This document shows positions 1-6,505 of a stretch of 8,453 bases of DNA, one piece after another; position 1 is the first letter of the stretch, and every line of letters starts with the position of its first letter. The notes under the pieces were generated by a model. That model did no database searches. It saw only the letters and a program-made list of their open reading frames with translations, and was not told the origin of the DNA. The DNA is taken from positions 1 to 8,453 of the forward strand of contig JAGDCQ010000048.1 in NCBI GenBank assembly GCA_017958465.1. The letters are read 5' to 3'. Made by a program: the position numbers and the translations under genes. The stretch is from Lachnospiraceae bacterium (GTDB lineage: Bacteria; Bacillota; Clostridia; Lachnospirales; Lachnospiraceae).

Positions 1-93
1 CCTACACCTACTCCTGAAGAAGAGATAATCGAGGATCCCGAGATCCCTGAGAATCCCGCTGAAGAGCCTACACCTACTCCTGAAGAGGAAGAG
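1..93 (+). repeat. Two tandem 66-bp-period PTPTPEEE wall-spacer units
   Basis: Bases 1-20 and 67-86 are identical, giving a 66-bp (22-codon) period in frame. At protein level the units read PTPTPEEEIIEDP and PTPTPEEEEIEDP. The second unit gains a Glu codon and then diverges into the sorting signal. More copies may lie upstream of the window. Such spacers often vary in copy number between strains. Confidence 0.75.
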
Positions 94-228
94 ATCGAAG
101 ATCCCATTATTCCTCAGGAAGACCCTGTAGTTCCCCAGACAGGCGACAAGAAAGGCTTCGTTGTTGTAACAGCAAGCGCAGCACTGCTTATAGCAATTGC
201 ATCGCTCCTTGGGAAAAAGAAAAAGTAA
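1..228 (+). CDS. Sortase-anchored surface protein, C-terminal fragment (5' end outside window)
   Basis: Only the last 75 residues are present. The frame is open from the first base and ends at TAA 226-228. The visible part starts with a Pro/Thr/Glu-rich spacer containing two PTPTPEEE units (residues 1-8 and 23-30). It ends with a cell wall sorting signal: VPQTG at residues 44-48 (nt 130-144), a hydrophobic segment at about 52-70, and a KKKK tail at 72-75. VPQTG is a variant of LPXTG. By analogy with that family, sortase would cut between T and G and attach the protein to peptidoglycan. The acidic, proline-rich stretch probably spans the wall. The functional ectodomain is not in the window, so its role (adhesin, enzyme, pilin) cannot be told, and no sortase gene is seen here. 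A strong terminator follows, so this is probably the end of a separate transcription unit. Confidence 0.9.
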   Translation, partial: PTPTPEEEIIEDPEIPENPAEEPTPTPEEEEIEDPIIPQEDPVVPQTGDKKGFVVVTASAALLIAIASLLGKKKK

Positions 229-244
229 AATGATCAAATGATCT

Positions 245-276
245 GACCCCTGCCGGTTTTCCGGCGGGGGTCTTTT
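245..276 (+). terminator. Intrinsic terminator after the surface-protein gene
   Basis: There is a 12-bp GC-rich stem: GACCCCTGCCGG at 245-256 pairs with CCGGCGGGGGTC at 261-272, with one T-G wobble. The loop is TTTT (257-260), and a short TTTT run follows (273-276). It lies 16 bp after the stop codon of the surface-protein gene and probably separates that unit from the downstream genes. Confidence 0.88.
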
Positions 277-299
277 GTGTTTAAAACCTGAGAAAATGT

Positions 300-320
300 T
301 TCAAATACCATTCAAATATC
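300..320 (+). promoter_or_regulatory. Tandem 10-bp direct repeat, candidate activator (response regulator) site
   Basis: TTCAAATACC (300-309) and TTCAAATATC (311-320) match at 9 of 10 positions. They are separated by one base, giving an 11-bp period, about one helical turn. The second copy abuts a weak -35 element (321-326). Tandem repeats with 11-bp period touching the -35 are the usual arrangement for OmpR/PhoB-family response regulators (pho boxes, for example). That a regulator binds here is inference; no regulator gene lies in the window. Confidence 0.45.
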
Positions 321-349
321 TTGTATCTAAAAAACCATTGTGATAAAAT
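321..349 (+). promoter_or_regulatory. Candidate sigma-A promoter for the operon starting at 398
   Basis: The -35 is TTGTAT (321-326), matching TTGACA at 3 of 6. The spacer is 17 bp. The -10 is TAAAAT (344-349), matching TATAAT at 5 of 6, with an extended TG motif at 341-342 (TGATAAAAT). The start of transcription would fall near 356-358, leaving a leader of about 40 bases before ATG 398. The weak -35 fits with help from an activator bound at the repeat just upstream. It is the only convincing promoter in the 121-bp gap between the terminator and the next gene. Confidence 0.6.
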
Positions 350-397
350 TATTTAGAGTATGAAAAGAACCTGAAATACTTAGAAGTGGGTTAGAAC

Positions 398-2245
398 ATG
401 AAGAAGATAAGTTTTAAAAAAGGACTCCTGATCTACGCAGGAGTGTTGGTTTTGGTCATCATAGGGCTGCTGCTCGGCCTTCGCGGTATCCTTGTAAAAT
501 ACGAAAAGGCGCAGGCTTATAACCTTGTTGGGGATTTTGCAAAGAAGCTCGAAAACGGCCTTGTATTCAACGAGATAGGGGAGGAAGCCTCGCAATATAT
601 CGATTATTCCCGTTTTTCGCGCTTTGAAGACAAGGATACGGTCACAAAGAATTATATAAATGCCTTTGCAGGCAAAAAGCTTGAATACACCATATCCTCA
701 AAAAGCTTTGATGCCAACAATCCCGTTTATATCATCCACTGCGGGGACCAGATAGCGGGAGAGCTTTCCCTTAAGCTTGTTTCGGAAGAGATAAAGCTTG
801 ATATGCTTTCGATCCCTACCTGGGCTATAGACAAGTTTACACCTGAGCTTTCCGCCATCGGAAAGACCTACGCCGTTACCGCACCCGATAGCTATGTGAT
901 CACAGTAAACGGCCGTGAGCTCACTAAAGACGATATCCCCGCAAACACAAAGCAGCAGGATAACATTAACCTTTACATGATAAAAGGGCTCCTGAACGAG
1001 CCTGCAATATCAGTTAAGAACGCTGAGGGCGAGGATGTAGCTTTTACGTTTGAACAGAACGATAAAGACGAGCGCCTTGTTACTGTGAAGACGGACTACA
1101 CCATTATGAACTTTACGATCCCTGCCATGTTCAAGGTGGAATCGAAGATAGCGACTTCCGTTTCAAAGCAGGGAAGCCTTGCGGTCTACACCGCAGTTTT
1201 CTCTAAAAAGCCCGATGCCGATAAGATGAACGAGACCTTCACCATTACCGATCTTGCGGGCAGTGTGCTGAAGTTTACCGATAAAGACGGTGTTCCCGTT
1301 CCCAACTATTACGAATATACCATTCTTTGTCCCGACACTCTCACTGTGCGGATCGGCGAGGAGATCATCGACCGCAGCGAGTCCGAGAGGATAGAGATCA
1401 CAGCTAAGCAGTATTCCGACGTTTCCTGCCTTCTTAAGAGCAAGTTTTACTCGGTTTATCCGGTTGTGACTGATGCTGAGAAACATAACCTGAACATCCG
1501 TGATAAAGAAGGTAAAGAAATCGATTTCAAGCTGGATTCCGGCGTTGTTTCCGTAGAAGCTGCAGATATCACCATAACTGTTCCGGATAATTTTGGACTA
1601 AAGATCAACGGTGCAGATCCTGACGTTGCGGCTGTTGTCTCGGATTTTGAAGAATATGAAGATATCAAGGCTTATGTTGCCGTTCCCCATGCCAAGACTT
1701 ATGTCTTAAAGGAGCAGTATGCGCCTGTAAATGTCACTATCGTTGACAACAGGGGCGATTCCTCTGAGAAAAAGGTTGCTGACAGCCTCGTGATCAAGGA
1801 TCAGGCGGGAAGCGAAAATATGCCTGCTTCCTTTGCGGGCCAGATTGATCCTGTGGAATACGGCAAGCAGTACAGCCGCTTTATGTCGGATGCCATCGGC
1901 GGTGCCGACCACGGCTACGGCACTATCCGCAAATATATCATGAACGGGTCTTACCTGGACACCAGCGCTTACGCCTGGGCTACAGGGATCGATATCACTT
2001 TCCTTGGGAGGCTCACCTACGACAATCCTCCTTTCAGCAAGGAAAGTGCCTCGAACTTCGTTACCCTCAGCGACACGCTGTTTTACTGCGATGTTTATTT
2101 CATCAAGAGCTTTACGGTAAACAGTACGGGCCTGCACCGTGATGATGTTTTCTCAAAGAGGATGTTCTTTTACTACACGGATGATGACAACGACGGCGTA
2201 AAGTCCTGGGTTATCGTCCACATGACAGATATAGTTGCAAATTAA
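398..2245 (+). CDS. Membrane-anchored extracellular protein with three related beta-type modules, possible NTF2-like ends (unknown function)
   Basis: I do not recognise this 615-residue protein as a named gene. It has a short basic N-terminus (MKKISFKKG), one membrane span at about 10-30, and no further strong hydrophobic stretch, so some 585 residues should lie outside the cell. Residues 35-150 (small alpha/beta region ending in PTWAIDKF) and 480-615 (ending in KSWVIVHMTDIVAN) look like NTF2-like domains. Between them three segments share a pattern: 157-215 (TAPDSYVITVNG ... ISVKNAEGED), 306-375 (TILCPDTLTVRIG ... LNIRDKEGKE) and 391-452 (ITVPDNFGLKING ... VTIVDNRGD). The layout recalls TcaA-type envelope proteins, which have one span, repeated small domains and an NTF2-like C-terminus; that comparison is inference. 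The start ATG has only a weak RBS (GAAGTGGG upstream) but gives a proper N-terminal anchor. It is first in the presumed operon, 9 bp before the GT2-GtrA gene, which suggests an envelope-polymer role. Confidence 0.85.
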   Translation: MKKISFKKGLLIYAGVLVLVIIGLLLGLRGILVKYEKAQAYNLVGDFAKKLENGLVFNEIGEEASQYIDYSRFSRFEDKDTVTKNYINAFAGKKLEYTISSKSFDANNPVYIIHCGDQIAGELSLKLVSEEIKLDMLSIPTWAIDKFTPELSAIGKTYAVTAPDSYVITVNGRELTKDDIPANTKQQDNINLYMIKGLLNEPAISVKNAEGEDVAFTFEQNDKDERLVTVKTDYTIMNFTIPAMFKVESKIATSVSKQGSLAVYTAVFSKKPDADKMNETFTITDLAGSVLKFTDKDGVPVPNYYEYTILCPDTLTVRIGEEIIDRSESERIEITAKQYSDVSCLLKSKFYSVYPVVTDAEKHNLNIRDKEGKEIDFKLDSGVVSVEAADITITVPDNFGLKINGADPDVAAVVSDFEEYEDIKAYVAVPHAKTYVLKEQYAPVNVTIVDNRGDSSEKKVADSLVIKDQAGSENMPASFAGQIDPVEYGKQYSRFMSDAIGGADHGYGTIRKYIMNGSYLDTSAYAWATGIDITFLGRLTYDNPPFSKESASNFVTLSDTLFYCDVYFIKSFTVNSTGLHRDDVFSKRMFFYYTDDDNDGVKSWVIVHMTDIVAN

Positions 2246-2254
2246 TGAGGTCTT

Positions 2255-3406
2255 ATGGATCAGAATGATATTCTAAAAGTGACAGTGGTCATTCCATCGC
2301 TGAACCCTGACGAGAAGCTGCTTTCCACCATCAGGGGCGTTTTGGATGTGGGCTTTAAGGACATAATCCTTGTGAACGACGGAAGCGACAGCGAACACCT
2401 CGAGCCCTTTAAGGAAGCCACGCAGTTTCCCGAGGTTACGCTGCTCACACACGAAGTAAATAAGGGCAAGGGCCGCGCCATGAAGACTGCAATGGCCTGG
2501 TTCCTTGAAAACAGAAAGGAAAGCCCCGGGATCGTTACAATGGACGGAGACGGGCAGCATGCGCCGGAGGATGTGTTTGAGTGCTCCAAAGCCATGCTGG
2601 AAGGCGATACTGTGGTCCTTGGCGTCCGGGATTTCTCCGGGAAGGACGTTCCCTGGAAGAGCAAGGCGGGCAACAACATAACAAAGTTCATATTCCGCGC
2701 CTTCTGCGGGATCAAGATATCCGACACACAGACCGGCCTTCGCGCGTTTCCTGCAAGGCTTATAGGGCAGTTTTCGGAGTTCTACGGCGAACGCTACGAA
2801 TATGAGACAAATATGCTTCTTGAGATGAAGCACGCCAAGATCCCCTTCAAAGAGGTGACGATCAGGACCATCTACCTTGATGACAATGTAAGGTCCCACT
2901 TTAACCCCTTCAAGGACGGCTTCAGGATATATTCCGTGATCTTTAAGTTTCTTGGGCGGAACCTCGGATCCTTCGTGAAATACGTCTTCAGCTCAGGGCT
3001 GTGTGCGATCATCGATATTCTGCTGTTTTCGTTGTTCAATATCCTGTTCAAGGCCTTTGTGCCCACCCTTGACGGACATGCGGTCACGATGATCTCCACT
3101 GTGGGGGCGAGGATCATTTCATCCTTCTGCAATTTTGTGATAAACAGAAAGGCAGTGTTTGGAGCAGGGGACAGGGCTTCCATCCTGAAATACTACCTGC
3201 TCGCAGCAGTGATAATGGTCTCAAGCGGCCTGCTTGTCTCCGGACTTACAGAGGCGCTGACCTTAATGTCTAAGGTAAATATTGAAGATCATATCTTTGT
3301 AAAGTCGCTCATTAAGGTGGTTGTGGATACGGCATTGTTCTTTGTGAGCTACAGTGTACAGAAAAAATGGGTTTTTGGAACAAAGAAGGAAAGTAAAGAT
3401 GAGTGA
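2255..3406 (+). CDS. Bifunctional GT2 glycosyltransferase / GtrA-family membrane protein
   Basis: This 383-residue fusion has a DPM1/GtrB-like GT2 domain (about 8-230). Its motifs are VIPSLNP at 12-18, NDGS at 41-44, the DXD-type DGDGQH at 97-102, and DTQTGLRAF at 157-165. A GtrA-like domain (about 238-375) follows, with four predicted spans (about 239-262, 272-295, 309-331, 348-370) and the typical NFVINRKAVF (293-302) and QKKWVF (369-374) ends. By family knowledge, the GT2 part moves a sugar from a nucleotide donor to polyprenyl phosphate on the cytoplasmic side, and the GtrA part helps move the lipid-linked sugar across the membrane. The sugar cannot be told. GtrB and GtrA are often separate proteins; here one chain carries both. 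The start is ATG with TGAGG 4-8 bases upstream, right after the preceding stop. The stop overlaps the next gene by 8 bp (ATGAGTGA), a sign of translational coupling. No third (GtrC-type, multi-span) transferase is present. Confidence 0.93.
   Translation: MDQNDILKVTVVIPSLNPDEKLLSTIRGVLDVGFKDIILVNDGSDSEHLEPFKEATQFPEVTLLTHEVNKGKGRAMKTAMAWFLENRKESPGIVTMDGDGQHAPEDVFECSKAMLEGDTVVLGVRDFSGKDVPWKSKAGNNITKFIFRAFCGIKISDTQTGLRAFPARLIGQFSEFYGERYEYETNMLLEMKHAKIPFKEVTIRTIYLDDNVRSHFNPFKDGFRIYSVIFKFLGRNLGSFVKYVFSSGLCAIIDILLFSLFNILFKAFVPTLDGHAVTMISTVGARIISSFCNFVINRKAVFGAGDRASILKYYLLAAVIMVSSGLLVSGLTEALTLMSKVNIEDHIFVKSLIKVVVDTALFFVSYSVQKKWVFGTKKESKDE
3385..3390 (+). promoter_or_regulatory. RBS fixing the phosphodiester glycosidase start at 3399
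   Basis: GAAGGA ends 8 bases before ATG 3399. The same frame is open back to a GTG at 3354, but that codon has no comparable site and would add 15 polar residues read from inside the GtrA coding region. The ATG is therefore preferred. Confidence 0.8.
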
Positions 3407-4574
3407 ATCAAAAGTAAGGATATACAGGGGCGAGGATCTTTCGTCCTCCGGTGTGGAGATTAAAAGACGAAACTCCCTGAAACCAAAGAAAAAAGGCAAT
3501 ATCTTTTTAAGGATACTGGCTGTTATAGGGGTAACACTTGCTGCGCTCCTTATCGGTGTCTACCTGATAGTTGGACTTATAGTAAAAGGCCCGTCACCGA
3601 GCGCAAAACAGCTCCTTGTAACTACAGTTCTTGAGTCCGGCGCCCTTAAATTTGTGGCTGGGATGTACCTTTCACCTGCGGAAGTGCAGGAGATAGTAAA
3701 CCAGAACTCTATGGCACCTATGGATGATGACGTTGACCCGTCCCTCATAAAGATCGACTACAACGCCATCAATTCCGGCGGCGATTCCTCCAGCGACAGT
3801 TCCTCTGTCGGAAAGAAGGAGGATCCTATCCAGGTTATAGATGTTTCCGGCAGGACCTTTGCCGCTACACTTATGATAATAAAGGACCCCTCGAGGATAT
3901 CCCTTGAGACGGTTTACCAGAACGGCTCCTGGCCGGAAGTTGGAAAGCCCCTTGACAAGCTGGTTACAGACGCCGGTGCCGTAGCCGGTATAAACGGCGG
4001 TATCTACAACCAGGACGGTACCTTAAAGGGCGGACACCCTCTCGGGATAGTTGTAAGCCACGGCCAGATCCAGATGAACAATCCCCAGTATCCCGGCGGC
4101 CTTTACCTTATAGGCTTTGACGAGAACAACATCCTTATCATCAAATCCATCGCAAATATGTCTTCGGCGGATTTCAAGACCTATGTTGAAACCGCAAAGA
4201 TCCGCGATGCATGCGTTTTCCAGGAGGCCAACGACGATAAGAACAACCATTTCGTCCAGCTTGTTATAAACGGCGAAGCCCGCGAGATGAACGGAATGGG
4301 CAGTGGCCTTAACCCCAGGACCGCCATAGGCCAGCGTGCGGACGGCGCAGTGCTGCTCCTTGTAACGGACGGCCGCGGAGCGGATTCACACCTTGGTGCT
4401 TCGGCTTCCGACCTTATCAACATCATGATGGAGTACGGGGCTGTAAACGCCGCAAACCTGGACGGCGGCTCATCGAGCTGTATGTATTATGACGGAAAGT
4501 ACTTAAAGACAAGTGTAACCTTCAAGGTAAGCCATGCATCATGGTACCTGCCGCTTGCATTTGTTGTAAAATAA
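3399..4574 (+). CDS. Membrane-anchored phosphodiester glycosidase (NAGPA family, DUF2233/PF09992)
   Basis: The protein has 391 residues. A basic cytoplasmic N-terminus (1-33) is followed by one membrane span (about 34-61), an extracellular linker with a Ser-rich stretch (126-137), and a C-terminal NAGPA-like domain (about 143-391). Family marks are INGGIY at 198-203, NPRTAIGQ at 305-312, VTDGRG at 322-327, and LDGGSSS at 354-360, the most characteristic motif. The family is named after the animal uncovering enzyme, which removes GlcNAc from a sugar-1-phosphate diester. Bacterial members are usually linked to exopolysaccharide or teichoic-type polymers, but substrates are mostly unknown. Placement after a polyprenyl-phosphate sugar synthase suggests it acts outside the cell on a glycosyl-phosphate bond in the same pathway, as hydrolase or transferase. 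That role is inference. The gene overlaps the preceding one by 8 bp and ends 16 bp before the pilus genes. Confidence 0.92.
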   Translation: MSESKVRIYRGEDLSSSGVEIKRRNSLKPKKKGNIFLRILAVIGVTLAALLIGVYLIVGLIVKGPSPSAKQLLVTTVLESGALKFVAGMYLSPAEVQEIVNQNSMAPMDDDVDPSLIKIDYNAINSGGDSSSDSSSVGKKEDPIQVIDVSGRTFAATLMIIKDPSRISLETVYQNGSWPEVGKPLDKLVTDAGAVAGINGGIYNQDGTLKGGHPLGIVVSHGQIQMNNPQYPGGLYLIGFDENNILIIKSIANMSSADFKTYVETAKIRDACVFQEANDDKNNHFVQLVINGEAREMNGMGSGLNPRTAIGQRADGAVLLLVTDGRGADSHLGASASDLINIMMEYGAVNAANLDGGSSSCMYYDGKYLKTSVTFKVSHASWYLPLAFVVK

Positions 4575-4581
4575 GAGGAGG
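4575..4581 (+). promoter_or_regulatory. Strong RBS for a GTG-started pilC/gspF gene
   Basis: GAGGAGG ends 9 bases before GTG 4591. An in-frame TGA at 4585-4587 rules out any start further upstream, and the first internal ATG (residue 21) would cut into the domain. GTG is therefore the start. Confidence 0.85.
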
Positions 4582-4590
4582 CTTTGAAAA

Positions 4591-5637
4591 GTGGGAAGAG
4601 CAAAAAAATTCACATCTGATGAACTCTCGGTATTCTGCGACCAGATCGCAATGATGCTTAATGGCGGTATTCCGCTTTTTGAAGCCATTCACATAATGAA
4701 TGGCGAGATGGAAGACGCCGCTACAAAGGAGGTCCTCAACAAGCTGGACGAGAAACTCTCGGAAAATGCTATGTTCTGCGAGGCTCTTGAATCCACCGGT
4801 GCTTTCCCGGATTATATGATCCATATGATTCGTGTGGGCGAGACCACCGGTAAAACGGAAGAAGTAATGCGCGGACTCTCGGAATATTACGAAAGAGAGC
4901 ACTCGGTGTTCTCCTCCATCAGGAGCGCCATCGCTTATCCCCTTGTGCTTTTTGCGATAATGGCTGTTATCCTTATCGTTCTTGTATGGAAGATCCTTCC
5001 CATCTTTGAAAAGATGTTCCTGGAGCTTTCCTCCGATGTTGCGGAGACCACCAAAACTTCGCTTTCCGTCGGTATGACGATCGGCCGTGTGATCGCTATC
5101 GTTACCATCGCAGTGCTTGCCCTTATGTTAGCCATCTTTATCTGGTACAAGACAAAGAGCGGCGAAAAGATAATCAAGCAGTGGCTTACAAACTTCAGCT
5201 TTACAGGAAAGCTTGCCAACCGCATGTCTGTAGGAAGGTTCATTTCCTCTATGTCCCTTATGCTTTCCGGCGGTATGAACATCACAGAGGCTCTTGATCT
5301 TAGCATGAGCTCAGCCACCAACACCGACGTGCACAACAAGATAGTAAAGTGCAAAGAGCTTTACGAATCCAACGAGCCTTTTGATGCGGCTCTTAAGGAG
5401 TCCGGCCTTGTAAAGGGCATGGAAGCCCGCATGATCACAGTTGGCGAAAAGTCCGGCTCAACGGACGAGGTTTTCGCAAAGCTTGCAAAGCAATACAACA
5501 ACGAGATCACGGAGAAGCTCACCAAGGTTTCCTCCACGGTAGAAACCGTTCTTGTTGTGGTCCTTGCGCTCCTTGTAGGAGCAGTGCTCCTTTCTGTTAT
5601 GATCCCGCTTGTAGGTATGATCTCATCCATCGCATAA
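4591..5637 (+). CDS. Type II secretion / type IV pilus inner-membrane platform protein (PilC/GspF family)
   Basis: The protein has 348 residues, shorter than the roughly 400 of proteobacterial PilC/GspF, mainly because the N-terminal extension is missing. It shows the classic duplicated T2SSF domain. Copy 1 (about 10-133) has FCDQIAMMLNGGIPLFEAI and RVGETTGKTEEV; copy 2 (about 212-335) has FISSMSLMLSGGMNITEAL and TVGEKSGSTDEV. Three membrane spans are expected at about 112-134, 161-185 and 314-344. In the pilus/secretion machine this protein sits in the cytoplasmic membrane, contacts the motor ATPase, and passes pilin subunits into the growing fibre. It starts with GTG behind a very good RBS, 16 bp after the glycosidase gene. 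It is followed at once by four small single-span proteins and a PilT-type ATPase, which supports a pilus-like assembly over an isolated homologue. I leave the symbol blank because pilC and gspF cannot be told apart here. Confidence 0.95.
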   Translation: MGRAKKFTSDELSVFCDQIAMMLNGGIPLFEAIHIMNGEMEDAATKEVLNKLDEKLSENAMFCEALESTGAFPDYMIHMIRVGETTGKTEEVMRGLSEYYEREHSVFSSIRSAIAYPLVLFAIMAVILIVLVWKILPIFEKMFLELSSDVAETTKTSLSVGMTIGRVIAIVTIAVLALMLAIFIWYKTKSGEKIIKQWLTNFSFTGKLANRMSVGRFISSMSLMLSGGMNITEALDLSMSSATNTDVHNKIVKCKELYESNEPFDAALKESGLVKGMEARMITVGEKSGSTDEVFAKLAKQYNNEITEKLTKVSSTVETVLVVVLALLVGAVLLSVMIPLVGMISSIA

Positions 5638-5641
5638 AAAC

Positions 5642-5645
5642 GAGG
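5642..5645 (+). promoter_or_regulatory. RBS for a TTG-started small pilin-like gene
   Basis: GAGG ends 7 bases before TTG 5653. The gene shares its frame with the preceding platform gene, whose stop (5635-5637) closes that frame. No ATG or GTG lies between that stop and TTG 5653, so TTG is the only start that keeps the N-terminal membrane segment. Confidence 0.7.
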
Positions 5646-5652
5646 TAAAAAC

Positions 5653-5976
5653 TTGAAAAGCTTAAGAAAATCAAGTAAATCTTTTATCGGCAAAGAGGTC
5701 ATCATCCCGTTGCTTGTCCTGCTCCTGATGGTATTCGTGCTTTTCCACGGGATGCGCTGGTTCAATAGCGTGAACGACGAGCAGAACAGGGTACTTACGG
5801 AGCAGTCCCTGAAAAAGGCGGCTGTGCAATGCTACGCCAACGAAGGGATGTATCCCGGTGATGTGGAATATCTTTGCAAAAACTACTACGTGAACATCGA
5901 CTATGACAAGTATAACGTGGTCTACGACTGTTTTGCGTCAAACGTTATGCCGATCATCAACGTTTATATCAAATAA
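5653..5976 (+). CDS. Small single-span pseudopilin-like protein (107 aa)
   Basis: The protein has a basic N-terminus (residues 1-14, six Lys/Arg), one strong hydrophobic helix (about 16-33), then a small soluble part with three cysteines (C60, C75, C93). The signature-like stretch CYANEGMYPGDVEYL (60-74) and the ending FASNVMPIINVYIK resemble small proteins I recall beside PilC/GspF genes in Lachnospiraceae; this is recognition from memory, not a search. The topology fits a minor pseudopilin: a basic N-terminus inside, a helix in the membrane or fibre, and a domain outside. It lacks a clear prepilin site. G13 precedes KEVII, with no Glu at +5, so either cleavage is unusual or it is an uncleaved accessory protein. 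It starts with TTG 15 bp after the platform gene, and the next gene follows after 11 bp. Confidence 0.8.
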   Translation: MKSLRKSSKSFIGKEVIIPLLVLLLMVFVLFHGMRWFNSVNDEQNRVLTEQSLKKAAVQCYANEGMYPGDVEYLCKNYYVNIDYDKYNVVYDCFASNVMPIINVYIK

Positions 5977-5987
5977 AGGAGGCTGTC

Positions 5988-6491
5988 ATGGAAAGACATT
6001 CTAACGGCCTCTGGTGGGTCGGTTTCATAGGAACTGTCGTGATACTCGGGATGTTCGCGATCTCGTCGCTGTTCTTGACGAACGTCGGCATCCAGGTTTA
6101 TCACAATATCGTGCGTTCGAACAATGACAACTTTGAGCTGCGTACTTCCCTGAATTATGTGGCTACAAGGATCAGGCAAAAGGATAACATAAACGGTGTT
6201 TCGATAACCCAAAAGGACGGGGTGGATGTGCTGACTTTAAGCTATATTTCGAAGAGCACCGGTTATCTTTATCATGTTTACATCTATTACTATGACGGTT
6301 ACCTGCGCGAGCACCTTTGCCTTGACGGCGATCCGTACGAACTCAGCTACGGTTTTGAGATGGTAGAGGCGAAAGATTTCAGCTTCAGGCTAGACGGAAA
6401 CGTCCTGACGCTTTCCGCGGAAAATGAAGCGGGAGACCGCGAGGAACTTGTAATGACCATGAGATCGGGCGAGGTTTCAAGCGCCAGATAA
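5988..6491 (+). CDS. DUF4860-type single-span protein in the pilus cluster (167 aa)
   Basis: The first residues (MERHSNGLWW) lead into a hydrophobic helix at about 9-31. The stretch NFELRTSLNYVATRIRQKDN (48-67) follows, and then a beta-rich domain including VDVLTLSYIS, YHVYIYYYDGYLREHL (95-110) and FSFRLDGNVLTLSAEN (131-146). This pattern matches my memory of DUF4860 proteins, which are small single-span proteins of Clostridia found with T2SS/T4P-like genes; the exact family needs a profile search. A minor pseudopilin role is likely from size, topology and place, but there is no Gly-Phe-type cleavage site with Glu at +5 (SNG then LWWVG). The ATG has an excellent RBS (AAAGGAGG at 5975-5982, spacing 5). 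The gene sits 11 bp after its upstream neighbour and 14 bp before the next, so it belongs to the operon. Confidence 0.85.
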   Translation: MERHSNGLWWVGFIGTVVILGMFAISSLFLTNVGIQVYHNIVRSNNDNFELRTSLNYVATRIRQKDNINGVSITQKDGVDVLTLSYISKSTGYLYHVYIYYYDGYLREHLCLDGDPYELSYGFEMVEAKDFSFRLDGNVLTLSAENEAGDREELVMTMRSGEVSSAR

Positions 6492-6505
6492 GAAAGGAAC
6501 TTAAG

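Noticed and set aside
231..244. GATCA-AA-TGATC inverted repeat just before the terminator
   Set aside because: The arms are only 5 bp and AT-rich, and are probably chance; too weak to call an operator.
2273..2899. Open frame of 208 codons on the minus strand
   Set aside because: It is antisense to the GT2 domain, whose motifs (NDGS, DGDGQH) prove the plus-strand reading.
3354..3398. Upstream GTG start for the phosphodiester glycosidase
   Set aside because: It has no RBS, while ATG 3399 has GAAGGA at 8-base spacing.
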